Source of the DNA: Candidatus Chloroploca mongolica
Lineage (GTDB): Bacteria; Chloroflexota; Chloroflexia; Chloroflexales; Chloroflexaceae
Direction: 5' to 3'
Assembly: GCF_004762035.2 (NCBI RefSeq)
Contig: NZ_SIJK02000026.1
Location: 16,332 to 80,331 of the forward strand
Length of the DNA: 64,000 nucleotides
The notes below the pieces were generated by a model. That model was not told the origin of the DNA and ran no database searches. It was given only the letters and a program-made list of their open reading frames with translations. Below are positions 7,182-15,672 of the stretch, piece by piece. Position 1 is the first letter of the stretch. Each line of letters starts with the position of its first letter. The position numbers were made by a program, and so were the translations under genes.

Positions 7182-8474
7182 CTAAAAGACTTCGGCGGCA
7201 ATGATAGTCTGTTCGCGGTCAGGGCCAACCGAGACGATACCGAGACGGGCACCGATCAACTGGCAGAGCCGGGACACATAGGCTTGCGCGGCATCGGGGA
7301 GGTCGTGGAAGTGCCGTACGTGCGTCGTCGGCGTCATCCAACCCGGCATCTCTTCATAGATCGGCTCGACCTGGCCCAACACAGCCACCGTCGCTGGCGG
7401 ATAATCGAGTTGTGTCTCGTGCAATTGATAGCCCGTACAGATTCTGATGGTCGGTGCGGTATCGAGCACATCAAGTTTGGTAATCGCGACCGTATCAATG
7501 CCATTGATCTGCGTGGCATAGCGCGCCAACACGGCATCAAACCAGCCGACGCGACGCAGACGACCGGTTGTCACACCGATTTCAGCCCACGGTGTACCGA
7601 TCTGGCGCAGAATATCGGCTTCAGGGCCATCAACTTCGGTTGGAAAGGGACCCTCGCCAACCCGTGTCGTATACGCCTTAAAGACCCCGATCACCGAGTC
7701 GAGTTGGGTTGGACCAATGCCAGCGCCCTGGCAGGCCCCGGCGGCCCCTGGGGGCGAAGAGGTGACATAGGGGTACGTGCCGTGATCAATATCGAGCAAG
7801 GTTCCCTGCGCACCTTCAAGCAAAACCGGCAGATCTTTTTCGAGCGCACGGTGGATAATCGGATGCACGTCGGTAATATGCTCGACGAGTTGGCGACCAA
7901 ACTCGAGGTAGCGCAGATACGTATCGTGGAGCGAGATAGGCTTGACATTGTAGAGCCGGGTCAAGATCCGATTCTTTTCTTCAAGCACAGCGGTCAAACG
8001 GTTGAGCAGCGTCTCTTCGTGCAACAAATCACCGATGCGAATCCCGGTACGACTCATTTTATCAGCATAGGCGGGGCCAATCCCACGCCCGGTTGTCCCA
8101 ATCTTCCCGACACCACGGGCATCTTCCTGCAACTGATCAAGCAACATATGGTACGGCATCACCACGTGGGCGCGCTCGCTCACAAAAAGCTTGGCGGTAC
8201 TGACCCCCGACGCGTCGAGACCGGCGATCTCTTTGATCAGCGCTTCGGGGTCAATGACAACCCCCGAGCCAATGACATTGACAATGCCAGGATCAAAGAT
8301 ACCCGAAGGTACGAGGTGTAGCTTGAAGGTACCCAGATGATTTACGACCGTATGGCCGGCGTTATTCCCCCCACCATAACGGATCACCAGGCGCGCTTTG
8401 TTGGCCAGGAGATCGACCAGGTGGCCTTTACCTTCATCGCCCCACTGGGCACCAATGAGCGCTACAACGGGCAT
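7182..8474 (-). CDS. purA: Adenylosuccinate synthetase
   Basis: 430 residues, the standard bacterial length. Opens with MPVVALIGAQWGDEGKGHLVD containing the GDEGKG loop, then RYGGGNNAGHTV, GTTGRGIGPAYADK and LLEGAQGTLLDIDHGTYPYVTSS. It joins IMP and aspartate using GTP in the first committed step to AMP. The Met at 8474 has AAAGGGAA upstream. It is read with argD (upstream) and sucC (downstream) in the same direction, but each has its own spacing and promoter signals, so a shared transcript is not certain. Confidence 0.97.
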   Translation of the reverse strand: MPVVALIGAQWGDEGKGHLVDLLANKARLVIRYGGGNNAGHTVVNHLGTFKLHLVPSGIFDPGIVNVIGSGVVIDPEALIKEIAGLDASGVSTAKLFVSERAHVVMPYHMLLDQLQEDARGVGKIGTTGRGIGPAYADKMSRTGIRIGDLLHEETLLNRLTAVLEEKNRILTRLYNVKPISLHDTYLRYLEFGRQLVEHITDVHPIIHRALEKDLPVLLEGAQGTLLDIDHGTYPYVTSSPPGAAGACQGAGIGPTQLDSVIGVFKAYTTRVGEGPFPTEVDGPEADILRQIGTPWAEIGVTTGRLRRVGWFDAVLARYATQINGIDTVAITKLDVLDTAPTIRICTGYQLHETQLDYPPATVAVLGQVEPIYEEMPGWMTPTTHVRHFHDLPDAAQAYVSRLCQLIGARLGIVSVGPDREQTIIAAEVF

Positions 8475-8510
8475 ATGCGTTCCCTTTCAAGCTGAGCTAG
8501 CGTTGGGTAG

Positions 8511-8516
8511 ATTGTA
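8511..8516 (-). promoter_or_regulatory. Extended -10 promoter of purA
   Basis: Minus-strand TGGTACAAT, that is a TGn extension before TACAAT, lies about 37 nt before the purA start. No good -35 box is present at 17 nt, as is common for extended -10 promoters. Confidence 0.5.
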
Positions 8517-8536
8517 CCATATGGTGCTTGACTGGC

Positions 8537-9736
8537 TTACACAAGCGCCCGTCGCAGGATGGTCAAGGCCTCGTCAATATGGGCTGTTTCGGTAATTAAC
8601 GGGGGTACCAGACGGAGAATGTCGTCGCCCGCGGTGGCAACGAGCAAGCCCTGTTGCTGGGCTATTTCCCGTACCGGCGCAGCAGGAACATTGAGTTGAA
8701 CACCGCGCATCAGGCCACGTCCACGGAGTTCACGTACCTGGCCAGGCAGATCGGCCGCGAGATCCTGCAATGACTCGTCAAGGTAGCTTGACACCTCACG
8801 GACATGGCTCAGAAAGGCGGGATCGTTGATGCGCTTGAAGACGACGCTGCCAACAGCAGTAGCCAGAGGATTGCCGCCGAAGGTGGTGCCATGATCGCCA
8901 ACATGGATCGTATCGGCGACCTGCTGACCAAGCAAGATGGCCCCGATCGGCAAGCCACCGGCAAGCGGTTTGGCAAGCGTCATCAGATCAGGCCGTACGC
9001 CCGAAGGCTCGTGCGCCCAGAGCGTCCCGGTACGACCCATGCCACACTGGATCTCATCAAAGATCAAGAGGGCGTGGTAGCGGTCACAGAGTTCGCGCAC
9101 CCCCTGGAGAAACGCAGTATCGGCAACCCGCAGGCCACCTTCGCCCTGTACCGGCTCGAGGATCACGGCACAGACATCGTCGCCCATCACCGCTTCAACC
9201 GAGGCCAGGTCATTGTAGGTAGCAAAGCGACCCCCAGGCATCACCGGCATAAAGGGTTCACGATACTTCTCGCGCGCTGTCACCGCAAGCGCACCCATCG
9301 TGCGCCCATGAAACGAGCCATCAAAAGCAACAATCGCCGTTTTACCTTCGCCATAATGCTCACGAGCATAACGACGGGCAAATTTGAGGGACCCCTCGAT
9401 CACCTCGGCCCCGCTATTGCCAAAAAAGACCCGGTCAAGACCCGGGCTATGCTCCACCAGCAACCGGGCCAACTCGCCTGCCGGGGCTGTATGATAGAGA
9501 TTCGAGACATGGATCAACCTGGCCGCCTGTTCGGCGATAGCACTGGTCACCTCAGGATCGCCATAGCCGAGCGCATTGACCGCAATGCCGGCCACAAAAT
9601 CGAGATACCGCCGCCCTTCGGTATCAAAAAGATAGACCCCTTCACCACGCTCGAGGACAAAATCAGGCTTGACATAGGTCTGCAAAATGTACTCATGATC
9701 GGCCTGAATGACCCCTGCTGTCGCATCAGTTGACAT
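8537..9736 (-). CDS. argD: Acetylornithine aminotransferase family protein
   Basis: 399 residues of the class III PLP aminotransferase fold. Visible are the phosphate-binding FGNSGAEVIEGSLKFAR, FDGSFHGRTMGAL, the cofactor Asp in LLIFDEIQCGMGRTG, and Lys256 in TLAKPLAGGLPIGA that forms the Schiff base, then GTTFGGNPLA. Length and motifs fit ArgD (N-acetylornithine to N-acetylglutamate semialdehyde). Close relatives act on ornithine, 4-aminobutyrate or lysine intermediates, so the exact substrate is inferred. GAGGAG precedes the Met at 9736. Confidence 0.88.
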   Translation of the reverse strand: MSTDATAGVIQADHEYILQTYVKPDFVLERGEGVYLFDTEGRRYLDFVAGIAVNALGYGDPEVTSAIAEQAARLIHVSNLYHTAPAGELARLLVEHSPGLDRVFFGNSGAEVIEGSLKFARRYAREHYGEGKTAIVAFDGSFHGRTMGALAVTAREKYREPFMPVMPGGRFATYNDLASVEAVMGDDVCAVILEPVQGEGGLRVADTAFLQGVRELCDRYHALLIFDEIQCGMGRTGTLWAHEPSGVRPDLMTLAKPLAGGLPIGAILLGQQVADTIHVGDHGTTFGGNPLATAVGSVVFKRINDPAFLSHVREVSSYLDESLQDLAADLPGQVRELRGRGLMRGVQLNVPAAPVREIAQQQGLLVATAGDDILRLVPPLITETAHIDEALTILRRALV

Positions 9737-9794
9737 ACGCTACTCCTCGCAATAAGGCAGGATGATGTATGACGACGATTATAGCACTCTGTCA

Positions 9795-9803
9795 TGGTAT
9801 AAT
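9795..9803 (+). promoter_or_regulatory. Extended -10 promoter of the hydrogenase-4-like operon
   Basis: TGGTATAAT (TGn plus a perfect TATAAT at 9798-9803). Transcription would start near 9810, giving about 50 nt of leader to the preferred TTG start at 9860 with its AGGAGG. A Met at 9815 would instead be almost leaderless. Confidence 0.6.
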
Positions 9804-9859
9804 GCGCCAGCAATATGTACCATGTGCCGTCCCGCACCGACGGGCGCAGGAGGCTCTGC

Positions 9860-10939
9860 TTGACCTATGTGCTGACGCTCAAACCGCAAGCCCCGGGCTT
9901 GACCCGTCCTCAGCGCATCTTGCTCAAAATCGATGGCGAGCGGATTGTGGATGTCGAATATCGTCCCGATACCGAGACCGAGACCGCGCTGACCCATGCC
10001 GCCCAGTTTACCCCGGCCCAACTCATTGCCGCCGCTGCCCAATCAGCCCCGGGCTGTGGGGTCGCCCATGGGATGGCGCTCTGTCAGGCCATCGAACTTT
10101 TGGCGGGGATTGAAGTTCCCCCACGGGCGGCTTTTTTACGGGTTGCCGCAGCAGAACTTGAACGGGCCAGTTCGCATGGGGCCGCCGTCGCCGCGATCCT
10201 GACGACGCTGGGCCTCGCCAGTCTCGCCGAGCCCTTCACCGCCACGGCAGCACGCCTCCAGGCAACCTTGATCACGCTGACGGCAACTGAACCAGGTGAC
10301 TGGCTCATCCCCGGTGGCGTAGGCTATGATAGCGATGCCTCGGTGCGCGAAGTGCTTGAGCAGACCTCAGCTGAACTTATTGCGACCCTCTTCCCTCTCG
10401 TTGACCACATGCTGAACCAGCGTTCGTTGCTCGCCCGTACGGTGGATGTCGGGGTCATTACCACTCACGCCGCAACGCAGTTTCGGCTCGAAGGCCCCCT
10501 CGGGCGGGCCTCTGGGCTCACAAGCGATCTGCGGATCGACAAGCCCTATGCAGCGTATGCGAGCCTACAGCCAGACCGTGTGACCCAGCCGAGTGGCGAT
10601 GTGTATGCGCGTCTGGTCGTGCTGGTGCTTGAGTTGCTCGAGAGCCTCAAACTGGTTGGGCGGGCTTCGCGTGAGTTGCCCGGCGGCGAGATTTGTGGGG
10701 AATTGCCCGAACGCTTGCCGGCAAGTATCACCAATGCAACCGTCGAAGGGGCCCGTGGCCCCATTACGTATCATGTCGAGAGTGATGGCCGTCGTTTGAC
10801 CAGTGTCAGCTATCGGCTCGCTCCACAGGTTGAACGGTTGTTGACTCGTAGTCTCCTTGTGAATGCACGGATTGATGATGCTGCGCTCGTTTTTGTTTCA
10901 ACCGATCCATGTGATACCTGTCTGGAGACAGGCTACTGA
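9860..10939 (+). CDS. Hydrogenase-4/complex-I-like large subunit (HyfG/HycE/NuoD family), divergent
   Basis: 359 residues from a TTG start with AGGAGG six nt before it; an in-frame ATG at 9815 would add 15 residues. The N-terminal sheet (LLKIDGERIVDVEYRPD) is that of complex I 49-kDa and NiFe-hydrogenase large subunits. The proximal metal motif is APGCGVAHGMALCQ, where hydrogenases have CxxCGxAH: the second Cys (C66) is kept and the first position is Ala63. The C-terminus ends with DPCDTC (C351, C354), the distal hydrogenase pair. Thus three of the four Ni ligands are present, unlike NuoD (none) or true hydrogenases (four). The NuoC-like domain of HycE/HyfG is absent. Catalysis is uncertain; it starts an operon of membrane subunits. 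Confidence 0.75.
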   Translation: MTYVLTLKPQAPGLTRPQRILLKIDGERIVDVEYRPDTETETALTHAAQFTPAQLIAAAAQSAPGCGVAHGMALCQAIELLAGIEVPPRAAFLRVAAAELERASSHGAAVAAILTTLGLASLAEPFTATAARLQATLITLTATEPGDWLIPGGVGYDSDASVREVLEQTSAELIATLFPLVDHMLNQRSLLARTVDVGVITTHAATQFRLEGPLGRASGLTSDLRIDKPYAAYASLQPDRVTQPSGDVYARLVVLVLELLESLKLVGRASRELPGGEICGELPERLPASITNATVEGARGPITYHVESDGRRLTSVSYRLAPQVERLLTRSLLVNARIDDAALVFVSTDPCDTCLETGY

Positions 10940-12678
10940 TGTTTTTCCTTGTACCAACCATCATGCTGCTTGCCGCAGCACTAAGCTTTGGGCTTGGACA
11001 GCTTGTGCCTGCACGCCAGATCGGGTTTGGCGCGGCGCTCACGATGCTGATCACCCTTGGTATCCTTGGGATAGCACCCTTGGCAACACCTGATGAACCA
11101 CCTATCGTGGTGTTGATGCTGGGAACGGTAAACGCAAGCCTCACGCCCGGTTTGCTAGCCCATGAACGTGCGCTCGCACTGGCGCTCCTGGGGGGCGGGG
11201 GGCTGACAATCCTCACGCTCGCCGCGGCCATTGCCCCGGGGGTGCGTGGATTTGGGACAATTTTTGGCTGGGCGCTGATCTGTTTGACGGCAGCCGTGAC
11301 GAGCCTGGCCGCCCCCCCGTTTTCGCTTGTCCATCCGTTCGTCTGGACCGTGATGACGCTCGGTGGCTATGCGATGCTTCAGGCCAGTGGGGTCACAACG
11401 GGCACGGCGGTTGCGCCAGAAGCAACGGTCTTGTTGCCCCGCGGCTTGATCACAGGTCTGCTGGCGAGTCTGCTGGTCGCCGCCGCCATCCTTGCCCCTG
11501 GGACGCTGATTGAAGATGGAACCCTGTCGATGTGGCCGGCCCTCGTGTTGCTGCTTGTCGCGACCTTTGCCTTTACGGGAAGCCCCCCCCTGGCCGGTGG
11601 CCGCAACGAGGCCTTTGCCTTTCCTGCGCCCCTGGCAACCCTGGTCTATGGGCTCGCTATGCCGGTGGCGGGCCTCAACTGGTTCATGGATGTCATCAGC
11701 GCTTTGCCGATTTTACCCAATCGCTGGGCGATGGCGATTGCGTTGCTCGGGACATTCGGCATGCTCGGATGTGCCGCAGCAGCACTTGCAACCCGGCGTC
11801 TACGTCCATTGCTTGCGTTGATGCTGACGTTTCAGGTGGCCGCCATTGTGCTTAGTATCGGCCTGGCCGGGCCGCTTGCGGCGCTGGCAGGACCGGGGCA
11901 ACTGGTCAGCCTTATGTTGAGTGGGGTCATTGGGGCGACAGCCGTGGCGAGCTTTGAACGCATGACGGGAAGCGACGATGTGACGGTGCCAGGCCTCGCG
12001 TTGCCCCGGCTCGTTGGGGTGATGTGGCTCGTTGCAGCAGCACTCACCCTCGGCTTGCCGCCACTGTGGGGGTTCTGGCCGCGTCTGTGGCTTTTACAAG
12101 CTATCCAGGAGCAGTACCCCTGGCTCCTTGCCCTGGTGATGGCAAGCATGGTGCTGATGGTGCTGGCCCTCCTCGTGCCCCTCGCCCGGCTCTGGGGGCA
12201 GGGCAAGGAACGCACCGGATCGGGGATGGGTTTAGTTGAGCGGCTGCTATTTGCGCTGGCTGGCGTGCCACTGGTGCTGCTCGGGTTGGTACCGACTCTC
12301 GTATGGGAACCCTGGCTCGCCACGCTTACCTTTGCACCGGTGGACTTTCCGGTCAGCTTCGGGGCACAGCTTGCGACAGGGATCGCAGGGGGCGTCTTGG
12401 TTGTACTGACACTTATGATCGCTCGCCGCCCCAGTGTACGGACGCTCGAACGGAACCTTGATGAAGAACCCATCTTCTTGACTGCCGAAGGGCTAGGAAC
12501 GTTGTTGCAACCTCTGGCGCACCTGAGTAACCCGATCCAGGGCTGGCAAGCTATCTGGCAAGGGTTGCAAGGAGTCAGTCGGGGGTTACGCTTTCTGCTT
12601 GGATTCTTTGAACAGCGCTACTATCTGCTGGGTGTGTTGGCAGCGCTACTTACGATTATGTTGTTGATGGCACAATGA
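10939..12678 (+). CDS. Antiporter-like proton-conducting membrane subunit (HyfB/NuoL-like)
   Basis: 579 residues, almost entirely hydrophobic helices. The start overlaps the previous stop (TGATG). The family signature is weak but visible in LPPLWGFWPRLWLLQAI (compare the GLPPLxGFxxK loop of NuoL/M/N) and in the general layout of about 14 helices plus a long C-terminal amphipathic region. Most of the buried Lys and Glu residues of canonical antiporter subunits are not obvious, so ion pumping is an inference from context. It is the largest membrane subunit of the cluster. Confidence 0.62.
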   Translation: MFFLVPTIMLLAAALSFGLGQLVPARQIGFGAALTMLITLGILGIAPLATPDEPPIVVLMLGTVNASLTPGLLAHERALALALLGGGGLTILTLAAAIAPGVRGFGTIFGWALICLTAAVTSLAAPPFSLVHPFVWTVMTLGGYAMLQASGVTTGTAVAPEATVLLPRGLITGLLASLLVAAAILAPGTLIEDGTLSMWPALVLLLVATFAFTGSPPLAGGRNEAFAFPAPLATLVYGLAMPVAGLNWFMDVISALPILPNRWAMAIALLGTFGMLGCAAAALATRRLRPLLALMLTFQVAAIVLSIGLAGPLAALAGPGQLVSLMLSGVIGATAVASFERMTGSDDVTVPGLALPRLVGVMWLVAAALTLGLPPLWGFWPRLWLLQAIQEQYPWLLALVMASMVLMVLALLVPLARLWGQGKERTGSGMGLVERLLFALAGVPLVLLGLVPTLVWEPWLATLTFAPVDFPVSFGAQLATGIAGGVLVVLTLMIARRPSVRTLERNLDEEPIFLTAEGLGTLLQPLAHLSNPIQGWQAIWQGLQGVSRGLRFLLGFFEQRYYLLGVLAALLTIMLLMAQ

Positions 12679-13400
12679 GTATCAACTGGCTTCTGCTTGG
12701 AATTGGGATTACAGCCGCAGTCATCCTGCTCTTTCGGGACTGGCGCATTACCGTCGCTGCCCTGTTGCTCAACTATGTGGCCCAGGCCTTCTTCCTCGTC
12801 GAGCAGCAGTTTATCAGCGGGGATCTGCCGATCTTTGGGTTCGCGGTGAGTACCCTGCTCGTGATCAAGATTATTACCGGGATCAGTGTCGCGCTGATCC
12901 TGGGCATTACTGCGCTCACCTTCTCACGCGAGTATGGCCTCGAGAATCTCGATGAGTTTGGGATGGCCGAGTTGCGCCGGGCCGCTCGCGCCGCGCAACG
13001 CCAGCGCGCCAATCAACCGTTTCAGTTCAGCGAGTATGTGTTGCCCTTCTGGGCTGGCGTCCTGGCCCTGCTCGCCAGCCTGATCCTGCCACAAGTCTAT
13101 GCAATTGCACCTACAGTAGCCAGTGACTTTGCCTGGTACTGGCTGGTGCTGACGGGCATTCTGACGATCGCTACGGCGGTCGATGTGTTGAAGATCGGCC
13201 TCGGGTTGCTGCTCTGTGTAAGTGCGGTTGACCTGCTCTATATGGCTGTGGTTAGTACACCTGATGCGAGTGGGCTGAATGTGATTCCACTTGCGCTCTT
13301 GAGCCTGTTCCATCTGCTGCTGGCCCTGGCCGTAGCGTATTTGAGCGGGCTCCTCTACGGACGACTCAAGACCCTCGATCTGAGTGAGCTCTATCGGTAG
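12675..13400 (+). CDS. Small membrane subunit, HyfE-like
   Basis: 241 residues with about seven helices; its ATG overlaps the upstream TGA (ATGA). Size and layout resemble HyfE: a first helical hairpin (FAVSTLLVIKIITGISVALIL), a charged middle (EFGMAELRRAARAAQRQR) and a NuoK-like second half (DVLKIGLGLLLCVSAVDLLYM). The ending KTLDLSELYR matches the TLDxxxL tail of HyfE. The assignment rests on size, order and that tail, and identity is otherwise low. Confidence 0.55.
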   Translation: MSINWLLLGIGITAAVILLFRDWRITVAALLLNYVAQAFFLVEQQFISGDLPIFGFAVSTLLVIKIITGISVALILGITALTFSREYGLENLDEFGMAELRRAARAAQRQRANQPFQFSEYVLPFWAGVLALLASLILPQVYAIAPTVASDFAWYWLVLTGILTIATAVDVLKIGLGLLLCVSAVDLLYMAVVSTPDASGLNVIPLALLSLFHLLLALAVAYLSGLLYGRLKTLDLSELYR

Positions 13401-13403
13401 GCC

Positions 13404-14855
13404 ATGCTCTATTTGCTTTTGATCTTTTTTCCGATCACGATGGCGATCAGTACGTTTATCCTGCGACGGAGAAGCGAACTGGTTATTTTTGCGGCGCTCG
13501 GCACGGTCCTGACGCAGGTCTGGATCGCGCTGCAATTGCCGATTGACCAGCCAACCCGGTTTCTGGGGGTGACGCTGACGCTCAGTACCCTGGGGCAGGT
13601 CTTTTTGCTGGTCTTTCTGGGGATTGGGGTGTTTGCCTTCATTGCCGCCCGCCATTTGCCGCATGGCGAGAATTTTGTGCCGATTACGCTGCTGACGCTC
13701 GCCCAGATCAGTGGCGTGCTCTTGCTGCAAGATCCCTTTATTACCACGCTCTTGCTTGCCTCCACCAGCCTGACAACCGTCCTGACGGTCGTTGATCTGC
13801 CTGTAGGCGCGAGTGCGCTCGTCAGTACACGGGTCATTGCCGCAGCCCTCAAGTATCTCGTCTTGATGGTCGTGGCTACGGTCTTGATGTATATTGCGTT
13901 TGTGCTGACTGATGTCTTCCAGCCTGGGGAACTACCCGGGCGCATTTCGCTTGCCCGTTTCATCCTGGCCCTGCTTGCGACCAGTTTCGCCCTGCGCCTG
14001 GCACTGATCCCGTTTCATACGTGGCTCACCGATCTGGTTGATCACGCCGAGGTTCTTGTTTCGGCGGTGACGATTACCCTGCTCAATACGACGAGTCTGC
14101 TCGTGCTGATTCTCGTGTTTCAAAGCTATCCAATGCTGCTCGTCGAGAGTGCCGAAGTCCTCTTTGTGATGCGGCTCGGGGCGCTAGTCAGCGTCATCGT
14201 CGCGGGTATCCTTGCACTGGCACCGGCATCGTTGCGCCGGACAATCGCCTACCTGATCCTCTACCATTGCGGGATCGTCTTCTATGGCCTGGCCGCCGTC
14301 TCGCAACTCGGGCTAGCCGGGGCGATCTTTGGGGCTTTTAATCAGACCCTGGCCGTGATGCTGCTCTTTGTGAGCCTCGGGTTGCTCGAACGCCCCGATG
14401 GCCGGACACCAGGGGTGCTCAGGCGGGATCTTTTGCGGCGCTGGCCGGTCGCGGCGAGCGGGTTGATCGTGAGCGGGCTCTCGCTGCTCGGGCTACCACC
14501 GCTCGGTGGGGCGATGAGCCATCTGTTGATCTATCAGGCGGCTGCCGAGAAGGGCTGGCTCGAGTTGTCGATTTTGTTGCTCGGCACGCTGCTCGCTGGG
14601 CTTGGCCTGGCACGAATCGCCGCTGAACGGTTGCTTGGCCCCGGCGAAGATACGCTTGTGGTCGAACCACTGATGCTCGGTGAAACCGAACTCGACCGCC
14701 CGCCCCAGCGTCGCCTGGAACCCGAACCGCAGAGTGCCGCTGTGTTGACGTTGCTCTTGATGCTCATCACCCTCGGCGTGGGCCTCTATCCGCAACCGTT
14801 GCTCGCGGTGATTGATGAGGCGATCCGTGGTCTCGCCTTTATCCAGGCTTTGTAG
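13404..14855 (+). CDS. Proton-conducting membrane subunit (HyfF/NuoN-like)
   Basis: 483 residues with the antiporter-like core. Clear marks are LIPFHTWLTDLVDHAEVLVSA (compare HxWLPxAHxxAPxxVSA), LRRTIAYLILYHCGIVFYGLA and GLSLLGLPPLGGAMSHLLIY. The last is the conserved loop near the quinone side, although the usual Lys is missing here. It starts 3 nt after the HyfE-like stop. It probably forms one ion channel of the complex and is the best supported of the membrane subunits. Confidence 0.75.
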   Translation: MLYLLLIFFPITMAISTFILRRRSELVIFAALGTVLTQVWIALQLPIDQPTRFLGVTLTLSTLGQVFLLVFLGIGVFAFIAARHLPHGENFVPITLLTLAQISGVLLLQDPFITTLLLASTSLTTVLTVVDLPVGASALVSTRVIAAALKYLVLMVVATVLMYIAFVLTDVFQPGELPGRISLARFILALLATSFALRLALIPFHTWLTDLVDHAEVLVSAVTITLLNTTSLLVLILVFQSYPMLLVESAEVLFVMRLGALVSVIVAGILALAPASLRRTIAYLILYHCGIVFYGLAAVSQLGLAGAIFGAFNQTLAVMLLFVSLGLLERPDGRTPGVLRRDLLRRWPVAASGLIVSGLSLLGLPPLGGAMSHLLIYQAAAEKGWLELSILLLGTLLAGLGLARIAAERLLGPGEDTLVVEPLMLGETELDRPPQRRLEPEPQSAAVLTLLLMLITLGVGLYPQPLLAVIDEAIRGLAFIQAL

Positions 14856-14859
14856 ACTT

Positions 14860-15672
14860 ATGAATGCTCTTCTACTAATCATTGGCTCGGCGCTACTTTA
14901 TCCTGGGGCATTGACCGCCCTTCTTGCGGGGGTGCTCTACCGGATGGTACGCCGGGGGAAACCTGGTGTCGAGGGCATGGCAGCGCTCCAAAGCCAGGAG
15001 GGACGGGCAAATCTGGCTGGGCTGGTGCTGGCGAGCCTGGGGTTGGCGTTGTTACCCTGGCCGCTGCATCCGAGCGGCGCCACGGCGAGTTGGCTCTGGG
15101 CATGGATCGCCTTTGAACTAGCGTTTCTGGTGCCCCTTGTGCCAGCCTTGCTCACCGGAAGACCGGCGCTCGGGCGGGCGGCAATCCGCGAAGCCCAGCT
15201 TGGCACTTTTGCACGGGCCTTGTTGTGGGGTGCCCTCGCGGTGGCCTTGACCTTGCATCAACGCTGGGATACAATCGCTCTACTTGCCCATATGCTCGCC
15301 CTGCTCGGGGCGCTGATCGCCTTCCCGGTCGCGATCGGGTGGGGGCCCTTTGGCCCTGAAGAGTTTATCACCCCAGGGGGGGTGGCGGCCGGGCTCGATG
15401 CCGATGGGCAGGCTTTGGACAAACTAGCCCGTGATCTGCGTGCCGGAATGTTGCTAGCAGCAGTACTTGTGGCCGTGTTACCCGTCGGCCTGGTTCCAGC
15501 TTTCATCAGCTTGCCGCTGATAGTTGGCGGGATCGTGATCGGGGCACTGCTCTTGCGTAACTTTGACGGTCGCCAGGCACGCCTGACCCTGCCTGATGCG
15601 CTGCGCTTCTGTTTGATCTGGCCCCTACCGTTGACCCTAGTCGCAACTGTGGTGCTGAGTGTGGTACGCTAA
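14860..15672 (+). CDS. Membrane subunit, HyfC/HycD/NuoH-like
   Basis: 270 residues with about eight helices. The segment EFITPGGVAAGLDADGQALDKLARDLRAGMLLA resembles the cytoplasmic Glu-rich loop and following helix of NuoH/HycD, which contacts the large and small soluble subunits. The Met at 14860 is 4 nt after the previous stop; the longer open frame (14812) overlaps the upstream gene and is unlikely. If correct, this is the anchor for the large-subunit homologue at the head of the operon. Confidence 0.6.
   Translation: MNALLLIIGSALLYPGALTALLAGVLYRMVRRGKPGVEGMAALQSQEGRANLAGLVLASLGLALLPWPLHPSGATASWLWAWIAFELAFLVPLVPALLTGRPALGRAAIREAQLGTFARALLWGALAVALTLHQRWDTIALLAHMLALLGALIAFPVAIGWGPFGPEEFITPGGVAAGLDADGQALDKLARDLRAGMLLAAVLVAVLPVGLVPAFISLPLIVGGIVIGALLLRNFDGRQARLTLPDALRFCLIWPLPLTLVATVVLSVVR

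Noticed and set aside
7062..8321. Long plus-strand frame of 419 codons opposite purA
   Set aside because: It is the antisense shadow of a clear adenylosuccinate synthetase; its composition is that expected from codon bias of the other strand.
9860..10939. NADH dehydrogenase subunit D (nuoD) or true NiFe hydrogenase
   Set aside because: Three cysteine ligands exclude ordinary NuoD; the missing fourth and the lack of a small subunit and maturation genes argue against an ordinary hydrogenase.
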